The notes under the pieces were generated by a model. That model did no database searches, was not told the DNA's origin, and saw nothing but the letters and a program-made list of their open reading frames with translations. This document shows positions 46,155 through 51,403 of a stretch of DNA of 51,403 nt, piece after piece (within the stretch, counting starts at the first letter, position 1; every line of letters begins with the position of its first letter). The DNA is from Syntrophomonas zehnderi OL-4 (GTDB lineage: Bacteria > Bacillota > Syntrophomonadia > Syntrophomonadales > Syntrophomonadaceae), in assembly GCF_000983115.1 (NCBI RefSeq), contig NZ_CGIH01000032.1:66973-118375 (forward strand). Direction: 5' to 3'. The position numbers and the translations under genes were made by a program.

Positions 46155-48047
46155 TTAACCATTTTTAATCTGCATCCGGTCAATATTAAATGCCTTGATT
46201 TTCCGGTATAGGGTCTGTCGGGTTATCCCTAAGGCGTTAGCGGTATGGGTGATGTTTCCATTATAGATGCGTAGCTGTTCCTCCAGGGCTTCCTTTTCCA
46301 TCTGTTCCAGGTGTTCTTTTATTTCCTGGCGGCTAGAATTTTTGGTCGGCCGGTTTCCGGGTAGATTATCGAGATTTAAATCTTCACCCTGACGCAGAAT
46401 AAAGGCGCGTTCAATGGTATTGGCTAATTCCCGGGCATTGCCCGGCCAGTCATAACCCGACAGGATTTCTATTTCCCGGGGCTTTAACTTCAGTCGGGGC
46501 AGGTTATTCTGCCGGCATTGTTCAGCCAGCAGGTAATCAGCTATCAAAGGGATGTCCTCCCGGCGCTGCCGCAAAGGGGGTATTTGAATATTAATGACGT
46601 TCAAGCGGTAGTATAGATCTTCTCTAAATTTACCTTGGTTAACTTCATCCTGCAAGTTGCGATTGGTGGCAGCAATGATGCGTACATCAACCTTTTTGGT
46701 CTGGTGACCGCCTACCCGGGTTACGGTTTTGTCCTGTAAAAACCGCAAGAGGCTGACCTGCATGTCCACCGGCATTTCTCCGATTTCGTCCAGAAACACG
46801 GTTCCCCCGTCAGCCATTTCAAATTTTCCCGGACTGCCCCTGCGTTTAGCCCCGGTAAAAGCTCCTTCTTCATAGCCAAACAACTCGCTCTGAATTAATT
46901 CGGCAGGAATGGCACCACAGTTAATCGCAATAAACTGTCCGACTCGTTGGCTTTCCTGGTGAATAGCCAGCGCAAATAATTCCTTACCGGTACCGCTTTC
47001 ACCTTCCAGCAAAACCGTGGCAGCCGTCCTGGCGGCCCGTTTAGCAATCGATTTGATCTGGTTTATTTCCGCACTGTCGCCGATAATGGTATCAAAAGGC
47101 GAAACGTTGGCAGGTAATCGGCTGGTCACTGGGGGCTGGGCAGGCAGCAGCCGATCATTTAATTCATTAAACAGGATAATCATTTGATCACTGTAAGGGG
47201 TATTGATCACCTGCTTGGATATCACATGACAGGGAATTTCATTGTCCCAAAGCCGTAAATTAAATCTGCTGCGGTGCTCAGATTGAATAGCATAAAGATC
47301 ATCACCGGGGCTGGTTGCGGCAATCAGACTACTGATATGCATACCCTTGAATACATTTTTATCGGGGATAGCCAGCAATCTTAAAAACTCTGCGTTAACA
47401 TTGATCACCCGGGCGTTCTCGTCAAGCAGAACCGCACACTCGGGTATGGCGTTCATGAAAGAACTGGTGTATTCATCGATCATGAGCATGTATTTATATC
47501 TTTGCTGTACCAGTTGGGCGGCCAGATAAAGTATATTAGACATTTCCACCGATATGGGCCGACTGTCGCTTAATCCCCAGTAAAACTGAATTTCCCCGGA
47601 CTCGTCAAAGATGGGAACTAATTGCGATCTGATGCCGTTGTCATAGTTTACCTCGACCGCTTTGCCTGCTTGAACCAAATCTTTCAGTTCATGATTATTG
47701 TTGACCAATTCAGCCGCCGGACAGCAATAACCTATAACATCATCGCTGTGGCAGGATATGATAACACCATGCGGGTCAGTAACGATCATGCGGGTGTTTT
47801 TGTCAAGCCGGGACGAAATATCTTTGAGCAACGGTGATACCAGCGCAATCGTTTCATAGGATTGCTCCAGCTTTTGTTGCAGATCATCCTCCTTAACCCG
47901 TTGGTTATAAAAACCAACATTAAGCTCAAGCCTGTTCCTTAACAGGTTTTGCTCGGTTTCCAGCCTGATTTCTTCAGGTATGACATGGTTGTGCTTGATA
48001 TCATCCCACAATGTCTCCAATTTGTTCTCACGCGAAAGAGTTATCAC
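46155..48047 (-). CDS. Sigma-54-dependent transcriptional activator (Fis-type HTH)
   Basis: The 630-aa protein has a large N-terminal sensor region (GAF-like, about 50-180, then PAS-like, about 200-290), an AAA+ domain (about 320-540) with Walker A GESGTGKELFA, the sigma-54 contact loop GAFTGA and Walker B VFLDEIGEM, and a C-terminal Fis HTH (ITHTANALGITRQTLYRKIK). It probably activates the etf-acyl-CoA operon downstream and perhaps the acyl-CoA synthetase gene upstream. Its N-terminus has cysteines (SCHSDDVIGYCC) that could bind metal or sense redox. The inducer is not known. The start is GTG behind AGGGGTGATACG. Confidence 0.92.
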   Translation of the reverse strand: MITLSRENKLETLWDDIKHNHVIPEEIRLETEQNLLRNRLELNVGFYNQRVKEDDLQQKLEQSYETIALVSPLLKDISSRLDKNTRMIVTDPHGVIISCHSDDVIGYCCPAAELVNNNHELKDLVQAGKAVEVNYDNGIRSQLVPIFDESGEIQFYWGLSDSRPISVEMSNILYLAAQLVQQRYKYMLMIDEYTSSFMNAIPECAVLLDENARVINVNAEFLRLLAIPDKNVFKGMHISSLIAATSPGDDLYAIQSEHRSRFNLRLWDNEIPCHVISKQVINTPYSDQMIILFNELNDRLLPAQPPVTSRLPANVSPFDTIIGDSAEINQIKSIAKRAARTAATVLLEGESGTGKELFALAIHQESQRVGQFIAINCGAIPAELIQSELFGYEEGAFTGAKRRGSPGKFEMADGGTVFLDEIGEMPVDMQVSLLRFLQDKTVTRVGGHQTKKVDVRIIAATNRNLQDEVNQGKFREDLYYRLNVINIQIPPLRQRREDIPLIADYLLAEQCRQNNLPRLKLKPREIEILSGYDWPGNARELANTIERAFILRQGEDLNLDNLPGNRPTKNSSRQEIKEHLEQMEKEALEEQLRIYNGNITHTANALGITRQTLYRKIKAFNIDRMQIKNG

Positions 48048-48133
48048 CGTATCACCCCTAATTGCACAAACAAAGCGACAAAATATTCAGTATATATTTA
48101 TAATACTACACGCAACCAAATAAATCGACCCGC

Positions 48134-48231
48134 AACCAGGGGGACGGTTCTTGTGGCTGGTAAAAACCCGCCAACCAGGGGGACGGTTCACGTTTTAATA
48201 GGGGTGGTTGTGGCCATGAGGGGTTAGTAGT
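48134..48231. repeat. Dispersed short repeats (CCAGGGGGACGGTTC family)
   Basis: AACCAGGGGGACGGTTCTTG occurs at 48134, a shorter copy AACCAGGGGGACGGTTCA at 48173, and another full copy at 50322. The full copies begin ACCAG and end CTGGT, so they can fold into a small stem. GGGGTGGTTGTGGCCATGA at 48201 matches the mosaic module at 3758 and, inverted, at 50405. Sequences of this kind are known as REP-like elements in Clostridia, but no transposase is present here. Confidence 0.7.
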
Positions 48232-48238
48232 GGAATGT

Positions 48239-48274
48239 CAGAGAGACGGGATTGTTAATAACCCCGCCCCTCTG
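48239..48274. other. Imperfect inverted repeat downstream of the acyl-CoA synthetase gene
   Basis: CAGAGAGACGGG and CCCCGCCCCTCTG form an imperfect stem of about 12 positions with two mismatches. On the minus strand no T-run follows. It may reduce readthrough from the acyl-CoA synthetase gene. Confidence 0.4.
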
Positions 48275-48321
48275 GTATTCAATATTTAGCCTAAATATCT
48301 TGTGCCAATATAATCCGAGGA

Positions 48322-50109
48322 CTAGAAAGCGATTTTATGATCGATGATCTCCTGGTAAACATCTGCATTAAGCGCAATATAGCGTTCCTGCTGCGGGTGC
48401 AGAAAATATAACGAATCTTTTATTATACCGGGGTCAAAGCCCTCTTGCTGCAGCTTCGTTTTTAATTGTTTAAAACTGTTGGTGGAGTCGATTTGATCTC
48501 TAAAGCGCAGGAAATAAGGTCGTGCATAAACAGGCAGGTTTTGACACACATGCCAGGCAAAGGCCTCCAGATCCAGACTTTCCCCTTCCAGAAGTTTTAC
48601 AGCCGCCATCCCACAGCGGCCTTCTGTGCCAGGCACCTGCACTCCATAAACATTACTGTCTTCAATTTTGCCGAAGCTGTTTAATATATCGGCTACCTCA
48701 TTGGTAGATACATTCTGACCTTTCCAACGGAAGGTATCCCCCAGACGATCTACAAATGATACCCATTCACCTTTATACACCTTGACCAGATCGCCGGTAT
48801 TAAAATACTGATCTCCATTATTAAAAACATTACGCAAAATTTTAGCCGCGGTGGCCTCAGGATTATTCACATATCCGGCAAAAGGCGAACGGCCGTTAAT
48901 TTCGCAGATCAGCAAGCCGGTTTCACCGGGCTGACATTTAATTACCCGGCCCTGCTGGTCTTTAAGGATGGTTTCATTTTCCGGATCGTAACGGATTACC
49001 TCGCCGGTTCTAATCCCAAAAGTTTTTAACCTGCCTATCATTCCCGGTATTTCTTTCAGGTTAATAATCCGCGCCACCCCTTCGGAGGCTCCGTAGACTT
49101 CAAATATATGTTTGATGCCGAAGCGGTTTTTAAACGCCGTCCAGTAATCACCGCGCATCCCGTTGCCTAATATGTATTCCAGCGTATTGTCTAAATCGTC
49201 GGCTGTCGGCGGCTGGTTGTTAAGATACCGACACAGTTCACCTATATATATGAAGTGGGTAGCCTGGTATTTTCTTATATCCTTCCAAAAATTGCGGGCG
49301 GAGAATTTGCGGCGCAAGGCAAAGGTACTGCCATGCACCACGAAACAGGCAAAAGCGATATTGCAGCCGCTGTTATGATAAAGCGGCAAACAATTGTAAA
49401 GGATATCTTCGGGCAGCATCCTTAGACCCAACCCCCCAGAACTAAACCCCAGTGCAATCCAGTTCTGATGTTTGCTGGCCGTAGCCTTGGGCAATCCAGT
49501 CGTCCCGGAGGTATATATGTAGTACAGCAGATCATCGGAATTAATGGTGGCTGTGGTGGCGGGATTATCAGTTGGCATATTCTGTAGAAGCTTATTAATT
49601 TCTTCATAAGGTACTGCAGATGGTTCCAGGGTGCAATGGTCGTTTTCCACCCATATACGCCCCGGCTCCTGGAGGTTAATATCATCATAAACTTCCTCGA
49701 AAGCCGGCAGGAGTTCATTGCCGACGATGATGGCCTGAGCCTGGCAGATGTTGATGGCATGGGCCAGAACCCTTCCCCTTACACCAGTATTGATCAAGGA
49801 GATTACAATGCCCAATTTGGATAGTCCGGCTACAGCAATAAGGTATTCCGGACGGTTATCCATCAAGAGGGCAATAACATCCCCCTTTTTAAAGCCTTGC
49901 TGTTTAAATAAATGGGCATAACGGTTGGCTTCCTCGTTAAACTGCCGGTAGCTTATTACCTGATCTTCATAAAGTATGGCCGGGTGGGATGCTCTTTTTC
50001 GGGCCTGCTCCTCCAGAATCGATCCCAGTGATATCGGTTGCGGTTTGCTTAAAGATAACAGCATTTGTAAACCCCGGTATTTGGATATCTGTCTGCGAAT
50101 ACTCTGCAT
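48322..50109 (-). CDS. Long-chain acyl-CoA synthetase, FATP/VLACS type
   Basis: The 595-aa AMP-binding enzyme has the adenylate motif YIYTSGTTGLPKATA, YLYHNSGCN-like sequence (PLYHNSGCNIAFAC), EVYGASEGVARI and FNTGDLVKVYKGEWVSFVDRLGDTFRWKG. The order and spacing fit the FATP/very-long-chain acyl-CoA synthetase branch. It probably activates a fatty or other carboxylic acid for the etf-acyl-CoA dehydrogenase operon, although it has its own transcript. The ATG at 50109 follows GGGAGGGGGAGACAAG; the frame to 50148 has no ribosome site. Confidence 0.9.
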   Translation of the reverse strand: MQSIRRQISKYRGLQMLLSLSKPQPISLGSILEEQARKRASHPAILYEDQVISYRQFNEEANRYAHLFKQQGFKKGDVIALLMDNRPEYLIAVAGLSKLGIVISLINTGVRGRVLAHAINICQAQAIIVGNELLPAFEEVYDDINLQEPGRIWVENDHCTLEPSAVPYEEINKLLQNMPTDNPATTATINSDDLLYYIYTSGTTGLPKATASKHQNWIALGFSSGGLGLRMLPEDILYNCLPLYHNSGCNIAFACFVVHGSTFALRRKFSARNFWKDIRKYQATHFIYIGELCRYLNNQPPTADDLDNTLEYILGNGMRGDYWTAFKNRFGIKHIFEVYGASEGVARIINLKEIPGMIGRLKTFGIRTGEVIRYDPENETILKDQQGRVIKCQPGETGLLICEINGRSPFAGYVNNPEATAAKILRNVFNNGDQYFNTGDLVKVYKGEWVSFVDRLGDTFRWKGQNVSTNEVADILNSFGKIEDSNVYGVQVPGTEGRCGMAAVKLLEGESLDLEAFAWHVCQNLPVYARPYFLRFRDQIDSTNSFKQLKTKLQQEGFDPGIIKDSLYFLHPQQERYIALNADVYQEIIDHKIAF

Positions 50110-50321
50110 CTTGTCTCCCCCTCCCCATAATCGGCGCAAAATCTGCACTGTCAGGTCGGATATTAGACTATTCTCATGTCAAGATATAAAGATAGAATAC
50201 TAATCCCCCCTACAATCCAACCCAGTCTTACATAAAATTTTCATAATATACATATTCTCCCTATATAATTAAACATTATTATACGAAACTCCTCCCTAAA
50301 GAAAATTTTTTTCTTGGGATT

Positions 50322-50454
50322 ACCAGGGGGACGGTTCTTGTGGCTGGTAATTTTTCGGCACCCGCTCATAGCCTTTATTGTAAACAACTGATTACGAGAT
50401 TTTTCTTACTAACCCCCCATGGCCGCAGGCCACAACCACCTATGAAAATGGTTT
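50322..50454. repeat. REP-like copy and inverted mosaic module before the tandem array
   Basis: A copy of ACCAGGGGGACGGTTCTTG lies at 50322-50348. At 50405 the reverse complement of the CATAGGTGGTTGTGGCC module of 3758 begins (CTTACTAACCCCCCATGG...), then leads directly into the array. No gene is seen in 50149-51403. Confidence 0.8.
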
Positions 50455-51403
50455 GCGATACGGACGGGGAAGCTTTGCTTCCCACCGGAAGCTAAAGCTT
50501 CCGCTACATCGGAGCGGCCAAAGGCCGCCCCTACAAATTGCCGATTCTATTGAGCATTTACGATTATGCTGCTAATAGCGATTATCTGTGTCTATTAAAA
50601 CCGCGTAAATCCGCGGAGATCCGCATTATCCGCGTCTATTAGAAATCTATTTTCTAACTAAATGGCTCGCGATACGGACGGGGAAGCTTTGCTTCCCACC
50701 GGAAGCTAAAGCTTCCGCTACAGAGGAGCGGCCAAAGTTCGACCCACAAATTGGCGGTTCTTTTGAGCATTTACGATTATGCTGCTAATAGCGATTATCT
50801 GTGTCTATTAAAACCGCGTGAATCCGCGGAGATCCGCGTTATCCGCGTCTATTAGAAATCTATTTTCTTACTAAATGGTTCGCGATACGGACGGGGAAGC
50901 TTTGCTTCCCACCGGAAGCTAAAGCTTCCGCTACAGAGGAGCGGCCAAAGTTCGACCCACAAATTGGCGGTTCTTTTGAGCATTTACGATTATGCTGCTA
51001 ATAGCGATTATCTGTGTCTATTAAAACCGCGTGAATCCGCGGAAATCCGCGTTATCCGCGTCTATTAGAAATCTATTTTCTTACTAAATGGTTCGCGATA
51101 CGGACGGGGAAGCTTTGCTTCCCACCGGAAGCTAAAGCTTCCGCTACAGAGGAGCGGCCAAAGTTCGACCCACAAATTGGCGGTTCTTTTGAGCATTTAC
51201 GATTATGCTGCTAATAGCGATTATCTGTGTCTATTAAAACCGCGTGAATCCGCGGAAATCCGCGTTATCCGCGTCTATTAGAAATCTATTTTCTTACTAA
51301 ATGGTTCGCGATACGGACGGGGAAGCTTTGCTTCCCACCGGAAGCTAAAGCTTCCGCTACAGAGGAGCGGCCAAAGTTCGACCCACAAATTGGCGGTTCT
51401 TTT
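50455..51403. repeat. Tandem array of a 213-bp repeat, at least 4.4 copies, cut by the window end
   Basis: GCGATACGGACGGGGAAGC starts at 50455, 50669, 50882, 51095 and 51308 (spacing 214, 213, 213, 213). Copies 2-4 differ by only a few bases; the first is more divergent (AGGCCGCCCCTAC instead of AGTTCGACCCAC). Each unit contains the GGAAGCTAAAGCTTCC hairpin, GAGCATTTACGATTATGC, CTGTGTCTATTAAAACCGC and GC-rich CCGCGTTATCCGCGTC modules, the same parts seen elsewhere in the window. No open frame crosses the units. Confidence 0.97.

Noticed and set aside
50455-51403. Possible CRISPR array
   Set aside because: The period is 213 bp and units are almost identical throughout, with no short repeat plus unique spacer pattern and no cas genes.

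Overview
The window looks like a chromosomal segment of an anaerobic, low-to-mid GC Firmicute, most likely a clostridial fatty-acid oxidiser of the Syntrophomonas type. This is inferred from gene content: a T-box-controlled ilv-leu operon, an [FeFe]-hydrogenase-like sensor kinase, an acyl-CoA dehydrogenase cluster with Fix-type electron transfer proteins, and several c-di-GMP proteins. No rRNA, tRNA, CRISPR array, phage or complete insertion sequence was recognised. The left end cuts a VWA gene and the right end cuts a tandem repeat array.

Layout. 1-2.7 kb: a VWA/MoxR pair and a BaiN-like flavoprotein, all on the minus strand. 3-4.2 kb: a small membrane-anchored protein whose 3' end is caught in a 313-bp tandem duplication. 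4.2-17.4 kb (minus): an almost complete branched-chain amino acid pathway in the order T-box leader, ilvD, ilvB, ilvN, ilvC, leuA, leuC, leuD, leuB, cimA, then a sugar nucleotidyltransferase. cimA implies isoleucine synthesis from pyruvate through citramalate. 17.5-24 kb: a 671-aa protein of unknown function, an HD-GYP protein, a stand-alone pyruvate-kinase C-terminal-domain protein, a 46-aa small protein and a membrane-anchored beta-propeller protein. 24.4-32.5 kb (minus): dut (apparently missing its last motif), DUF3006, a ComEC-like MBL lipoprotein, a PAS-GGDEF-HD-GYP protein, a polysaccharide deacetylase, an RDD protein, sppA and rmuC.

32.8-39.4 kb (plus): a GAF-GGDEF membrane protein, an MBL hydrolase, then a two-gene unit that is the most interesting item here. 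Its first gene is a 709-aa histidine kinase carrying ferredoxin clusters, a [FeFe]-hydrogenase-like H-cluster domain and an extra 4Fe-4S domain. The second, 20 bp later, is a REC-HD-GYP response regulator. Together they suggest a route from H2 or redox sensing to c-di-GMP breakdown.

39.5-50.1 kb (minus): etfB-etfA-fixC-fixX-acyl-CoA dehydrogenase-crotonase-SDR, preceded by a near-perfect sigma-54 promoter and two short palindromes. Upstream lie a sigma-54 activator and an acyl-CoA synthetase. This reads as an inducible acyl-CoA oxidation operon that sends electrons through an ETF/FixCX system.

A mosaic family of non-coding repeats (hairpin modules around GGAAGCTTTAGCTTCC, and A/C-rich or GC-rich modules such as TAATAGACGCGGAT) is scattered through the window. 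Copies often start right at stop codons, and the family ends in a 213-bp tandem array at the right edge.
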